NCBI GenBank assembly: GCA_002405755.1
Contig: DHMK01000010.1
Location: forward strand, 1-25,669
Source of the DNA: Clostridiales bacterium UBA4644
GTDB lineage: Bacteria > Bacillota > Clostridia > Oscillospirales > Butyricicoccaceae
Length of the DNA stretch: 25,669 bases
Direction of reading: 5' to 3'
A program made the translations under genes and the position numbers. This document shows, in pieces, positions 6,141 through 14,001 of the stretch; positions within the stretch are counted from its first letter, which is position 1, and each line of letters starts with the position of its first letter. The notes under the pieces are model-generated. The model was not told the origin of the DNA and made no database searches. It was given only the letters and a program-made list of their open reading frames with translations.

Positions 6141-7868
6141 TCAATTCGGATCGTAATAGTCTACCGTCACGCCGGTATAGTAAAAGCGGATGATCTCCTC
6201 CGCGGTAAAGCCCTTCTGCGCCATGGCATAGGCGCCCCACTGGCTCATGCCGATGTTGTGGCCCATGCCTGTGCCGGCGATCACATAAACGCCGCTGGTG
6301 TCTTGCTGCTGCTGGGTCTCCACCTGCTGCAGGCCGCTGCCGGTGATGGCATAAGCGCCGTCTGCGCTGACGGAGGAGACCTTTTCGCTGCCGCCCACGG
6401 CCCAAAGGCTTCCTGTGGAGACCGAAGCGCCGTTGACGCTGACGGCGGCCCCGCCGCTGCCGCCGGTGATGGTAAAGCGATGGCTGTTGACGGTGATGCC
6501 GCCGGCGCTGCTGTTGAGGACGGTGCGCGCCTTGTCCTTTTTGGCCTCATAGACCGTTCCGTCGGAAAGCAGGAAGGTGATGCCCACGCAGTTGCCCACC
6601 TTGGTATAGGTGCCGTAAAAATCCTTCACCCGCTGGTTGGAGCGGATCAGGCCCTTGTTCTGCAGGACCCAGGTCACGTCGTCCAGCGTCACGGTGTTGC
6701 TGTAGGGGGAGAAGACCTCCAGATAGGTATCCTCCACCGCCCGGAGATAGGGGATGGCGGAGTTCCAGATGTTTTCCACATCCTCGGTATAGCCGCCGGA
6801 GGTGGCGTGGTAATAGGTCTGGCAGACCTTTCCTTCGTAGAGCACATACAGGCCGTTGACCGCCTCCACCGCCGCGTCGGAGGCGTCGGTGGCCTTCCGG
6901 GTGCCGTAATAGACCTGGCAGTCGGTGGTGTTGCAAAGGTCGAAGCCCTTGGCCCGGTGCTTGCCCAGGGTGTTGAGGGTATAGCATTTGGCGCAGAGCG
7001 CCTGGACCTTGATGGCCTCCGCGGGCCAGGCGGCGTTGACCTCATAGGGCACGACGCCCTTGATATAATCCGTCATGCCCACCACGTTGATCACGTTCAG
7101 ATCGCCGCCGCCGATCCGGTTGTATTCAAAGCCGCCGTAATAGGTCTGATTTTTGAACCAGGTCTTTTCGCTGAGGGGCCGGATGCCCAGCGGATGCTCG
7201 CCCAGCAGGTCCAGCTGATAGAGGATCTGATCCGTCCCGGTGATCACCACGGTATAGCCGGTGCTGCTGGGGCCGCGATAGACCAGGGGATAGCCCGCCG
7301 CAGCCTCGGCGGCGTCCAGCTGGCCCTTTGCCTGCTCCGCGGAGGTGTATTGTCCCAGCCGCACCCGGAAGCCCTGGGAAACGGCGCAGGGATAGGCGTC
7401 GTAGCCGGCCCGGGCGAAGGCGTCGATGACCTCCAGCGCCTCATCCAGCGCGTAAAACGCATCCACCTGCAGACAGTGCGCCCCCACAGCCTTGGCCAGG
7501 GGCAGCTCCGTGTCGGAATAGGTGCTGCCGGAGAGCCACAAATTCTCATTTTTCAAAACGGTGATCTGGGTTTCATCCTCCACCCGGAAGGTCTCCACAA
7601 AGCTGCGGCTGTCGTCGTAATAGCCCAGGGCATAGCCTGTCCCCGTGCCGGAGACGTTCTGCAGATTGGCGGCGGCCAGCGCATTGTTGTCGTAATACAG
7701 GCCGATCTTCACCGTGGGATCGTAAAGACCGTCTGCAGCGCCGGAGCCCGTGCCGGAACCCGTTTCCGAGTCGCCAAAAAACGGAAAATCAAAATCGCCG
7801 TAGGCCGGGACGCAGCACAGGGAAAGCGCCAGGCAAAACAGCAGCAGGCAAGCAAAAAATTTCTTCAT
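6141..7868 (-). CDS. SpoIID/LytB domain protein
   Basis: This is a large exported protein (575 residues) with a C-terminal SpoIID/LytB domain. SpoIID is a lytic transglycosylase in engulfment and LytB an amidase enhancer. A signal peptide covers residues 1-24 (MKKFFACLLLFCLALSLCC, ending near AYG), followed by a Gly/Ser/Thr linker. The middle (about 100-220) includes a SPOR-like segment (FRVRLGQYTSAEQAKGQLDA). The SpoIID core begins near VVGMTDYIKGVVPYEV and includes CQVYYG, YYHATSGGYTEDVENIW and the closing GTGMGHNIGMSQWGAYAMAQ; the Glu of VVPYEV is the position expected to be catalytic in SpoIID. I chose ATG at 7868 (GAGGTG upstream); an in-frame ATG at 7880 has no binding site. The extra N-terminal region makes it longer than true SpoIID, so it may be a vegetative paralogue. 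Confidence 0.92.
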   Translation of the reverse strand: MKKFFACLLLFCLALSLCCVPAYGDFDFPFFGDSETGSGTGSGAADGLYDPTVKIGLYYDNNALAAANLQNVSGTGTGYALGYYDDSRSFVETFRVEDETQITVLKNENLWLSGSTYSDTELPLAKAVGAHCLQVDAFYALDEALEVIDAFARAGYDAYPCAVSQGFRVRLGQYTSAEQAKGQLDAAEAAAGYPLVYRGPSSTGYTVVITGTDQILYQLDLLGEHPLGIRPLSEKTWFKNQTYYGGFEYNRIGGGDLNVINVVGMTDYIKGVVPYEVNAAWPAEAIKVQALCAKCYTLNTLGKHRAKGFDLCNTTDCQVYYGTRKATDASDAAVEAVNGLYVLYEGKVCQTYYHATSGGYTEDVENIWNSAIPYLRAVEDTYLEVFSPYSNTVTLDDVTWVLQNKGLIRSNQRVKDFYGTYTKVGNCVGITFLLSDGTVYEAKKDKARTVLNSSAGGITVNSHRFTITGGSGGAAVSVNGASVSTGSLWAVGGSEKVSSVSADGAYAITGSGLQQVETQQQQDTSGVYVIAGTGMGHNIGMSQWGAYAMAQKGFTAEEIIRFYYTGVTVDYYDPN

Positions 7869-7915
7869 GGAGCACCTCATTCCGCGGTCGGAAGCAAATG
7901 GTTACATATAAATAC

Positions 7916-7944
7916 ATTATACAACAGCCTTCGGCGCAATGCAA
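7916..7944 (-). promoter_or_regulatory. Sigma-A promoter of the SpoIID/LytB-queA operon
   Basis: On the minus strand TTGCAT (7939-7944), a 17-base spacer and a perfect TATAAT (7916-7921). Confidence 0.78.
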
Positions 7945-8001
7945 TCCATTCCGCCAAAAAACGATGGCGTTTTCTTAGGACAGGATTTCAGAAAGAGGAG
8001 G

Positions 8002-8030
8002 TTGCCCTGAAGGAAAAAGCGTGATATACT
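8002..8030 (+). promoter_or_regulatory. Promoter of the trpS operon
   Basis: TTGCCC (8002-8007), 17-base spacer and TATACT (8025-8030), with TG at the extended -10 position (TGATATACT). The leader to trpS is only about 50 bases, with no room for a T-box riboswitch. Confidence 0.7.
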
Positions 8031-8088
8031 ATAACATAACTGTAATTGTCAAAAAAGCGTCAGCTTTGATCGAAGGAGCGAAAAGATT

Positions 8089-9114
8089 ATGTCGGAAGCA
8101 GAAAGAAAAAAGATCGTCCTCAGCGGGATCCAGCCCTCGGGCAATCAGTTCACGCTGGGCAACTATATCGGCGCCATCCGCAACTGGGCTGTCATGCAGG
8201 GGGATTACGACTGCATTTACATGGTGGCCAATGAGCATTCCATCACCGTCCGGCAGGAGCCGGCCAAGCTGCGGGAAAATACTTACCGGGCGCTGGCCAG
8301 CCTGCTGGCCGCCGGCATCGACCCGGAAAAAAGCGTGGTCTTTATCCAGAGTCATGTGCCCGCCCATGCGGAGCTGGCCTGGATCCTGGACTGCTACACC
8401 ATGTTCGGCGAGCTCTCCCGCATGACGCAGTTTAAGGACAAATCTGCCAAAAATGCCGACAATATCAACGCCGGCCTGTTTACCTACCCTGCCCTGATGG
8501 CGGCGGATATCCTGCTGTATCAGGCAGATCTGGTGCCCGTGGGCGTGGACCAGAAGCAGCATGTGGAGATCGCCCGGGATATCGCCGGCCGCTTCAACGG
8601 CATCTATGGCGACACCTTCCGCCTGCCGGAGCCCTTTATCCCAGCCATCGGCGCAAAGATCATGTCGCTGGCGGAACCCACCCGGAAGATGAGCAAATCC
8701 GACGCCAATGAAAACGCCAAGATCCTGGTGATGGACAAGCCGGAGGATATCCTGCGGAAGTTCAAGCGGGCCGTGACGGATTCCTATGGCGAGGTGCGCC
8801 GGGGCGAGGACAAGCCCGGCGTCAATAACCTGATCACCATTTACTCCGTGGCCACCGGAAAAACGCCGGAGCAGGTGGAAGCTGAGTTTGCGGGCAAGGG
8901 CTACGGCGACTTCAAGACCGCCTGCGGCGAAGCCGTCGTTGAGATGCTGCGCCCCTTCCGGGAGCAGGTGGAGGATCTGATGAAGAACAAGGACTATCTG
9001 GAGCAGGTGGCCCTTCGCGGCGCGGAGCGTGCGGAGCATTATGCCCTGCGGACGCTGAGCAAGGTCCAGCGGAAGGTGGGCTTTGTGGCCCGCCCCCGGC
9101 CCCAGGGAAAGTGA
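8089..9114 (+). CDS. trpS: Tryptophanyl-tRNA synthetase
   Basis: TrpS charges tRNA-Trp with tryptophan using ATP. The class I signatures are present: SGIQPSGNQFTLGNYIGA near residues 12-29, where TLGN stands for the HIGH motif, and KMSKS at residues 200-204. VPVGVDQKQHVEIARDIAGR is also typical. At 341 residues it has the usual length. ATG at 8089 follows AAGGAG about ten bases upstream. It is the first gene of a four-gene operon with cell-surface polymer genes, an unusual combination. Expression does not appear to be controlled by a T-box. Confidence 0.97.
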   Translation: MSEAERKKIVLSGIQPSGNQFTLGNYIGAIRNWAVMQGDYDCIYMVANEHSITVRQEPAKLRENTYRALASLLAAGIDPEKSVVFIQSHVPAHAELAWILDCYTMFGELSRMTQFKDKSAKNADNINAGLFTYPALMAADILLYQADLVPVGVDQKQHVEIARDIAGRFNGIYGDTFRLPEPFIPAIGAKIMSLAEPTRKMSKSDANENAKILVMDKPEDILRKFKRAVTDSYGEVRRGEDKPGVNNLITIYSVATGKTPEQVEAEFAGKGYGDFKTACGEAVVEMLRPFREQVEDLMKNKDYLEQVALRGAERAEHYALRTLSKVQRKVGFVARPRPQGK

Positions 9115-9126
9115 GCGCGTGCGCCC

Positions 9127-10266
9127 ATGGATAACCTGACGATGGCCAGCCTGTTTTCCTTTGTGCTGGCCCTGGCCGTTGCCTTCGCCATGACGCCGGC
9201 GGTGAAGATGCTGGCCATACGCATCAAGGCGGTGGATATTCCCAAGGACAACCGCAGGATGCATAAGGAGCCGGTCCCCCGGGCGGGCGGGCTGGCCATC
9301 TTTGCCGGATTTCTGGTGGGCGTGCTTTGCTTCGGCGCGCTTGGCCCTCAGATGAAGGCGATCCTGCTGGGCGCGCTGCTGCTGGTGGCGCTGGGCATGG
9401 TGGACGATGTGGTCTCCCTGAAGCCCTCCGTCAAATTTGCCGGGCAGATCGCGGCGGCGCTGATCCCTGTGCTTTCCGGCGTGGTGGTGGAGCGCTTTAC
9501 CAATCCCTTCTCGCCCAGCGGCTATCTGCACCTGGGCGTATTATCCATCCCCGTGACGGTGATCTGGATCGTGGGCATCACCAACGCGGTGAACTTCATC
9601 GATGGACTGGACGGCCTGGCCTGCGGCGTTTCCGCCATTGCCACCATCACCATGTTCGTTATTGCGGTGATGTATTCTGAGGCGCAGATCGCCCTGATGA
9701 TGGCGGCGCTGGCCGGAGCCTGCATCGGCTTTCTGCCCTATAACATGAATCCGGCCAAGATCTTCATGGGCGACACAGGCTCCATGTTTCTGGGCTATAT
9801 CCTGGCGGTGACCTCGATCCAGGGCCTGTTCAAGTTTTATGCGGTGATCTCCTTCGCCGTACCCTTTATCATTCTGGGCCTGCCCATTTTCGACACGGCC
9901 TTTGCCATTGTGCGCCGGGTGATCCACGGCCAAAGCCCCCTGCAGGCAGACCGGGGCCATGTGCACCACCGGCTCATCGATCTGGGCTTCGACCAGAAGC
10001 AGAGCGTGGCCATCCTCTATACCTTCAGCGCCGTTATGGGGCTGACGGCGGTCCTGCTGGCCCGCACCAGAGAGGCCAAGCTGATCATTCTGGCGGTGGC
10101 GGTGCTGGTGTGCTTCTTCCTGGCCATGACGCTGATGACCGTGGAAAAGAACCACCGGCGGGAGGAGCAGGCCGTCATCGATCAGCTCTGTGAAAAGGCG
10201 GAACAGGAAAAGGAAGCCGCCCGGCACAAGACGGAGCAGCCGCCGGAGGAGAAAAAGGAGCAATGA
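9127..10266 (+). CDS. Undecaprenyl-phosphate GlcNAc-1-phosphate transferase (TagO/WecA, MraY family)
   Basis: This integral membrane enzyme moves a sugar-1-phosphate, most likely GlcNAc-1-phosphate, from its UDP form to undecaprenyl phosphate, the first step in making wall teichoic acid or other surface polymers. It has about eleven hydrophobic segments. Family motifs: HKEPVPRAGGLAIFAG, MVDDVVSLKPSVKF, NAVNFIDGLDGLA (residues 153-165, with the catalytic Asp cluster), FMGDTGS (213-219) and DRGHVHHRL near 275-283. The hydrophilic tail after about residue 335 is Glu/Lys-rich. It begins 12 bases after trpS and overlaps the next gene by four bases (ATGA). The next gene makes a UDP-sugar epimerase, supporting a surface-polymer role. 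MraY itself is less likely because the sequence is of WecA type. Confidence 0.93.
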   Translation: MDNLTMASLFSFVLALAVAFAMTPAVKMLAIRIKAVDIPKDNRRMHKEPVPRAGGLAIFAGFLVGVLCFGALGPQMKAILLGALLLVALGMVDDVVSLKPSVKFAGQIAAALIPVLSGVVVERFTNPFSPSGYLHLGVLSIPVTVIWIVGITNAVNFIDGLDGLACGVSAIATITMFVIAVMYSEAQIALMMAALAGACIGFLPYNMNPAKIFMGDTGSMFLGYILAVTSIQGLFKFYAVISFAVPFIILGLPIFDTAFAIVRRVIHGQSPLQADRGHVHHRLIDLGFDQKQSVAILYTFSAVMGLTAVLLARTREAKLIILAVAVLVCFFLAMTLMTVEKNHRREEQAVIDQLCEKAEQEKEAARHKTEQPPEEKKEQ

Positions 10267-11420
10267 GCATGAAAAGGAAGGTCCTGAGCGTCTTCGGCAC
10301 CCGGCCGGAGGCCAATAAAATGTGCCCGCTGGTGCGGGAGCTGGAGCGCCGGCCGGAGCTGGAATCGCTGGTCTGCGTCACGGGACAGCACCGGGAAATG
10401 CTGGATCAGATGCTCAGAGCCTTTGGCGTGCAGCCCCAATTCGACCTGAATATCATGGAAAAGCAGCAGACCCTCTCCTCCATCACGGCCAAGGCCATGG
10501 TGGGGCTGGGGCAGGTGCTGGAGCAGGTCCGGCCGGACATCGTTCTGGTCCATGGCGACACCACCACCACCTTCGCCTCTGCGCTGGCGGCCTTTTACCA
10601 CCATGTGCCCGTGGGCCATGTGGAGGCTGGTCTGCGCAGCTTCGATCTGCAGTCTCCCTTCCCGGAGGAGGCCAACCGGCGGCTGGTGGGCGTGCTGGCG
10701 GACGTGCATTTTTCTCCCACGGTCAACAACGCGGAAAATCTCCGGCGGGAGCAGGTGAAGGCCCCCATCTTCATCACAGGCAACACCGCCATTGACGCGC
10801 TGAAGCTTACGGTGAAGAAGGATTATACCTTTGAGGATCCTGCGCTGCGGCAGGCGCAGCTGGCGGGGCGTAAGGTCATCGCCATCACCGCCCACCGGCG
10901 GGAGAATTACGGTCAGCCCATGGAGCATATCATGGCGGCCTTTGCCCGGGTGGCCCGGGCCTTTCCCCAGGCCCTGCTGGTCTATCCGGTGCATCTGAGC
11001 CCCTATGTGCAGGAGACCGCCCGGAAATACCTGACGGGCCTGCCCAATGTTTTGCTGACGGATCCGCTGGGCGTGACGGATATGCATAATCTGCTGGCCC
11101 GGTCCTATCTTGTGATGACGGATTCCGGCGGCCTGCAGGAGGAAGCGCCCGCGCTGGGCAAGCCGGTGCTGGTGCTGCGTCGGGAGACGGAGCGCCCCGA
11201 GGCCGTGGCCGCAGGGACGGTGGCCGTGGTGGGGACAGAGGAGGACGATATCTTCCGCGCGGCGGAGGAGCTGCTCTCCGGCGGATCCCGGTATCAGCGC
11301 ATGGCCCGCGCCGTCAACCCCTATGGCGATGGCTTTGCCTGCCGGCGGATCGCCGACGATCTGCTTTATTATTTCGGCCTGCGGCAGCAGCCTGCGGCGG
11401 ATTTTGCGGTGGAGGGTTAA
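10263..11420 (+). CDS. wecB: UDP-N-acetylglucosamine 2-epimerase (non-hydrolysing)
   Basis: WecB/MnaA interconverts UDP-GlcNAc and UDP-ManNAc in the cytoplasm, supplying ManNAc for surface polymers. Motifs in order: FGTRPEANKMCPLV, TGQHREMLDQ, VHGDTTTTFASALAAFY, GHVEAGLRS, PFPEEANRRLVGVLADVHFS, TGNTAIDAL, TAHRRENYG, and TDSGGLQEEAPALGKPVLVL near the end. At 385 residues it is full length. The ATG at 10263 overlaps the upstream stop (ATGA); an in-frame ATG at 10269 sits eight bases from AAGGAG and may be the real start. With TagO upstream it suggests a ManNAc-GlcNAc linkage unit as in wall teichoic acid, but TagA and later enzymes are not in the window. Confidence 0.95.
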   Translation: MSMKRKVLSVFGTRPEANKMCPLVRELERRPELESLVCVTGQHREMLDQMLRAFGVQPQFDLNIMEKQQTLSSITAKAMVGLGQVLEQVRPDIVLVHGDTTTTFASALAAFYHHVPVGHVEAGLRSFDLQSPFPEEANRRLVGVLADVHFSPTVNNAENLRREQVKAPIFITGNTAIDALKLTVKKDYTFEDPALRQAQLAGRKVIAITAHRRENYGQPMEHIMAAFARVARAFPQALLVYPVHLSPYVQETARKYLTGLPNVLLTDPLGVTDMHNLLARSYLVMTDSGGLQEEAPALGKPVLVLRRETERPEAVAAGTVAVVGTEEDDIFRAAEELLSGGSRYQRMARAVNPYGDGFACRRIADDLLYYFGLRQQPAADFAVEG

Positions 11421-11427
11421 AAACGGC

Positions 11428-12183
11428 ATGAAGCAGCGTGGAACAGCGGCCTTGATCCTGGCCCTGGCGGTGATCGCTATGGGCGTTTTGGGGAGCTTTT
11501 TCTGGTCCTTCTCCCGGCAGGATCAGGAGCAGTATCAGATCACGCTGCCGGGACACGGCACGGCCGAGATCGACCACACCCATGAGATCGGCCGGAGCAA
11601 TCGGGAGACCGTGGAGGTGCTCACCGTCGACCGGAGCAATGTGGCGGAGGTGATCCGCCAGCTGCAGCGGCCGGAGCGCTATCAGTGCCAGCTGGAGAGC
11701 GTATATTATTACGGCGAGACCGCCGCCGTGCTGAAAAGCACGCTGCAGGTCCGGCAGGAGCAGCTGCGGATCACGCAGTATGACAGCGGAGAAGCCCCTG
11801 TCCTGCAGGCGCTGCTGACCCGGGACCGGGTCTATCTCTGGGAGGAGGGCGACACCTGGGCAGAGCTGCCCCGCATGGAAAACGACCGGGATCTTTATGC
11901 CCGCTTCCCCACCTATGAGGACATTCTCGCCCTGTCCCCGGAGCAGATCCTGGAGGGCGGCGTGGAGGAATGGAACGGGGTGCTCTGCATCTATGTGCGC
12001 ACCCGCGACCCGGATACCGGCGAGGAGCAGCAGTGGTATATCCTGGCGGAGACGGGCCTTTTGGTTTACACAGAGACGACCCGGGAAGGCGAATACTGCT
12101 ACACCGGCATCATGCGGCAGTTTTCCATGCAGGAGCCTTCCGCGGACCGTTTTTTGCTGCCGGACGGCAGCCTGCCGGAATAA
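11428..12183 (+). CDS. Membrane-anchored extracytoplasmic protein of unknown function
   Basis: The 251-residue protein has one N-terminal hydrophobic segment (residues about 7-28, ALILALAVIAMGVLGSFFW) with no lipobox Cys, so it is probably a membrane-anchored protein facing outside. The rest is soluble and acidic. I do not recognise a named family. The end (WYILAETGLLVYTETTREGE, then FLLPDG) resembles the final strands of LolA/RseB-like folds in pattern, which is a weak inference. The ATG at 11428 uses GGAGGG that overlaps the end of wecB. It closes the trpS operon; the next genes are on the opposite strand. A link to the surface polymer made by its neighbours is possible but unproven. Confidence 0.8.
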   Translation: MKQRGTAALILALAVIAMGVLGSFFWSFSRQDQEQYQITLPGHGTAEIDHTHEIGRSNRETVEVLTVDRSNVAEVIRQLQRPERYQCQLESVYYYGETAAVLKSTLQVRQEQLRITQYDSGEAPVLQALLTRDRVYLWEEGDTWAELPRMENDRDLYARFPTYEDILALSPEQILEGGVEEWNGVLCIYVRTRDPDTGEEQQWYILAETGLLVYTETTREGEYCYTGIMRQFSMQEPSADRFLLPDGSLPE

Positions 12184-12187
12184 ACGC

Positions 12188-12216
12188 AAAAATACCCCGG
12201 AGCAGGGCCTTGCTCC
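12188..12216 (-). terminator. Weak terminator candidate between convergent genes
   Basis: A hairpin GGAGCA-(6)-TGCTCC (12199-12216) is followed on the minus strand, after six bases, by TTTTT. It could end the 13395-12288 operon; the plus strand has no T-run, so termination of the trpS operon is not explained. Confidence 0.35.
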
Positions 12217-12287
12217 CGCCGCGGCAGCTGCCGGAGGCTGGGAGAGGCCGGGCTTGCGGGGCTTTTGCTCAGAAGGGGAGATAGCGG

Positions 12288-12632
12288 TCAAAAGCCGAGG
12301 AGCAGCAGCACGCCTACGATCAGCAGGGTGTCGCTGATGTTTTCCGAGTCGTCTGCCACCAGAAAATAGACCAGCACCAGCAGCAGAATGGTGTCTGCGT
12401 TGAACTCCGGCAGCTTGATGCTGCTGCCGAACAGGCCTTTCAGCGCGCCCAGGCCCCGGGGCTTTTCTTCTGCCGGGGCGGGGACCTCCGGCCCGGACGA
12501 GACATCGGTAAAGGCCGGCGGCTCCGGCTGTGCCGTCTCCGGCGGCGGGGAAGCGGCCTGCGGCTGCACGGCAGGCTCCGGCGTTTCCGGCGCTTCTCCC
12601 GGCCAGGCCCCGGCGATGTAACGGTTATACAA
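12288..12632 (-). CDS. Hypothetical protein with Pro-rich N-terminus and hydrophobic C-terminus (114 aa)
   Basis: The protein begins MYNRYIAGAWPG, has a long Pro/Ala/Glu-rich low-complexity linker (residues about 12-57), a short Lys/Gly patch, then a hydrophobic end: FNADTILLLVLVYFLVAD, an Asp/Glu-rich turn, and DTLLIVGVLLLLGF. The last 40 residues look like one or two membrane-associated helices with a conserved acidic turn, a pattern I have seen in small Clostridial proteins without known function. The start is TTG at 12632 with a near-perfect GGAGG seven bases upstream. It lies four bases after the preceding gene and is the last of three tightly linked genes. Confidence 0.75.
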   Translation of the reverse strand: MYNRYIAGAWPGEAPETPEPAVQPQAASPPPETAQPEPPAFTDVSSGPEVPAPAEEKPRGLGALKGLFGSSIKLPEFNADTILLLVLVYFLVADDSENISDTLLIVGVLLLLGF

Positions 12633-12636
12633 GGGA

Positions 12637-13107
12637 TCACCTCCCCAGCAGATGCATGGCGGATGCGGCGGCTTTGGTCATGTTGGCCATCTTGACGGCC
12701 CGGTCGATGCTGCTGATGCGGCTTTCCTTCAGATAGGGCTTCATGGCCCGGAGCAGGTCCAGCCGCTCGCTTTTCACCAGATCGCCCTGCCCGGAAAACA
12801 GCGTCATCAGCTGGGGCAGCAGGGCGGCCAGCGGCGATCCCTCCGCAGAGCTTCCGGCGGCAGGCAGAGCGGCGGCGCCCGGGGCGGCTTCTCCCGCCTT
12901 CAGCATGGCGGAGAGCATGGCGGTAAGCCCGGCAGAGTCGACGGCTGAGGCTGGCGGATCGCCCGCAGCAGCGGCCGGCGCAGGAGAAGACGGCGGGGAG
13001 GGAGCGCTTTCCCGCTGGGACAGGATGGCGCGGGCCAGGTCCACCGCCTTCTGCGTTCGCTCCGGATCTGCCAGCAGCTGACTGAAGCGCTCTTCCAGCT
13101 CAGCCAT
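12637..13107 (-). CDS. Hypothetical protein of a three-gene cluster (156 aa)
   Basis: The protein has a helical N-terminus (ELEERFSQLLADPERTQKAV), an Ala/Pro/Ser-rich middle (residues about 35-85), and a better-ordered basic C-terminus (LDLLRAMKPYLKESRISSID, then RAVKMANMTKAAASAMHLLG). The C-terminal pattern (RAMKPYL, R-IDRAVKMA) recurs in uncharacterised Clostridial proteins. It has no signal peptide. ATG at 13107 lies six bases after the stop of the upstream gene, with GGGAG nine bases upstream. Middle gene of an operon, so probably works with its two neighbours. Confidence 0.78.
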   Translation of the reverse strand: MAELEERFSQLLADPERTQKAVDLARAILSQRESAPSPPSSPAPAAAAGDPPASAVDSAGLTAMLSAMLKAGEAAPGAAALPAAGSSAEGSPLAALLPQLMTLFSGQGDLVKSERLDLLRAMKPYLKESRISSIDRAVKMANMTKAAASAMHLLGR

Positions 13108-13113
13108 ACCGGG

Positions 13114-13395
13114 TCACACTCCCATGACCTCGATGACCTTTGCCGCCAGCGCCGCTCCGTCCCGGGAGCTGAGCAGATTCTGCAGCAGCGCCCGCCCCGG
13201 CTCCCTGCCGGAGGAAAGGGCGGTCTGGGCCGCCTGCTTCAGGGCGTCTGTGCCGCTGCCGGCGATCATCTGGATCAGCTGCCGGCCGGATTCGGTGTTC
13301 ATGGCGGTGTTGTATTTGTCCAGGCCCTTGATGATCTTCAGCCCCTGGGGGGAGGACATCATGGATCTGGCGGCGTTTTCGATTTCTCCGGACAT
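13114..13395 (-). CDS. Hypothetical protein, first gene of the three-gene cluster (93 aa)
   Basis: A helical protein beginning MSGEIENAARSMMSSPQGLK, with a Ser/Gly-rich loop around residues 40-62 and ending AALAAKVIEVMGV. I do not recognise a family. ATG at 13395 follows AGGAGG by seven bases, so the start is secure; the longer open frame to 13485 crosses the promoter region and the opposite gene. It is followed without real gaps by the two other genes, which forms a compact operon divergent from the phosphodiesterase gene. AT-rich sequence at 13425-13440 probably holds the promoters, but I cannot assign a sigma factor with confidence. Confidence 0.8.
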   Translation of the reverse strand: MSGEIENAARSMMSSPQGLKIIKGLDKYNTAMNTESGRQLIQMIAGSGTDALKQAAQTALSSGREPGRALLQNLLSSRDGAALAAKVIEVMGV

Positions 13396-13471
13396 AGGCG
13401 TTCCTCCTAAAACTCGTGATACCACAATATATGTTTTGCGTCTGAAAATGTGACGCGGAAAGGCGGCTTTC

Positions 13472-13942
13472 ATGAAGATCTGCATCTGTTCCGATTCTCA
13501 TGGCAATGCCTTCGGCCTGCAGCGGCTGCTGGAGCTGGAAACGCCGGACTATCTCTGGTTTCTGGGCGACGGTCTGCGGGACTGGGAGCGGGTGAAGCTT
13601 CCGCCGCTGCTGCCCTTCGCCGCCGTCCGGGGCAACTGCGATCCCCTGTGTGAGGAGCCGGAGGAGCGCTGCTTCTCCCTGTGCGGCAAGCGGATCCTGC
13701 TGACCCACGGACATCGCTTCGGCGTCAAGACAGGTCTGCTGCCGCTGGAGACGGAGGCGGTGGAGCGGGGACTGGACCTGATCTTTTACGGCCATACCCA
13801 CCGCCCCGCGGCGGAGAAGCTCGGCGCCTGTCAGATCATCTGCCCCGGCAGCATGAGCGTGGGAGAGGAGCGCTATGCCATCCTGACCCTTTTGCCGGAC
13901 GAGCCTGCCCGGGTGGCCCTGTGCCGCCTGGAGGAACGATAA
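13472..13942 (+). CDS. YfcE/MJ0936-type metallophosphoesterase
   Basis: A 156-residue calcineurin-like phosphoesterase of the small YfcE class. The metal ligands are all in place: CSDSHGN near residue 7, FLGDG, VRGNCD, THGH (near 75) and YGHTHRP (near 106). Members hydrolyse phosphodiesters in vitro; the physiological substrate is not known. ATG at 13472 follows AAAGG at about nine bases. It stands alone between a divergent operon and a convergent one, and its TAA lies inside the opposing terminator. Confidence 0.93.
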   Translation: MKICICSDSHGNAFGLQRLLELETPDYLWFLGDGLRDWERVKLPPLLPFAAVRGNCDPLCEEPEERCFSLCGKRILLTHGHRFGVKTGLLPLETEAVERGLDLIFYGHTHRPAAEKLGACQIICPGSMSVGEERYAILTLLPDEPARVALCRLEER

Positions 13943-13976
13943 AAAACGGGACGCCCTCCGCAAGGAAGGCATCCCG
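13941..13976 (-). terminator. Intrinsic terminator of the SLOG-cls-carboxypeptidase operon
   Basis: On the minus strand a 13-bp stem (CGGGATGCCTTCC / GGAGGGCGTCCCG with three G-U pairs) and TTGC loop is followed by TTTTTT. On the plus strand a short T-run (GCTTTTT) follows a few bases later, so it may act both ways. Confidence 0.85.
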
Positions 13977-14001
13977 GCGAGCTTTTTCAGAGCTGAAACG
14001 G

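Noticed and set aside
5916..8024. Plus-strand open frame of about 700 codons opposite queA and the SpoIID/LytB gene
   Set aside because: It mirrors the codon structure of two well-recognised genes, has low-complexity Gly/Val/His-rich content and no ribosome binding site; high GC makes long antisense frames common.
8031..8088. T-box riboswitch before trpS
   Set aside because: The leader is about 50 bases with no specifier stem, T-box sequence or terminator.
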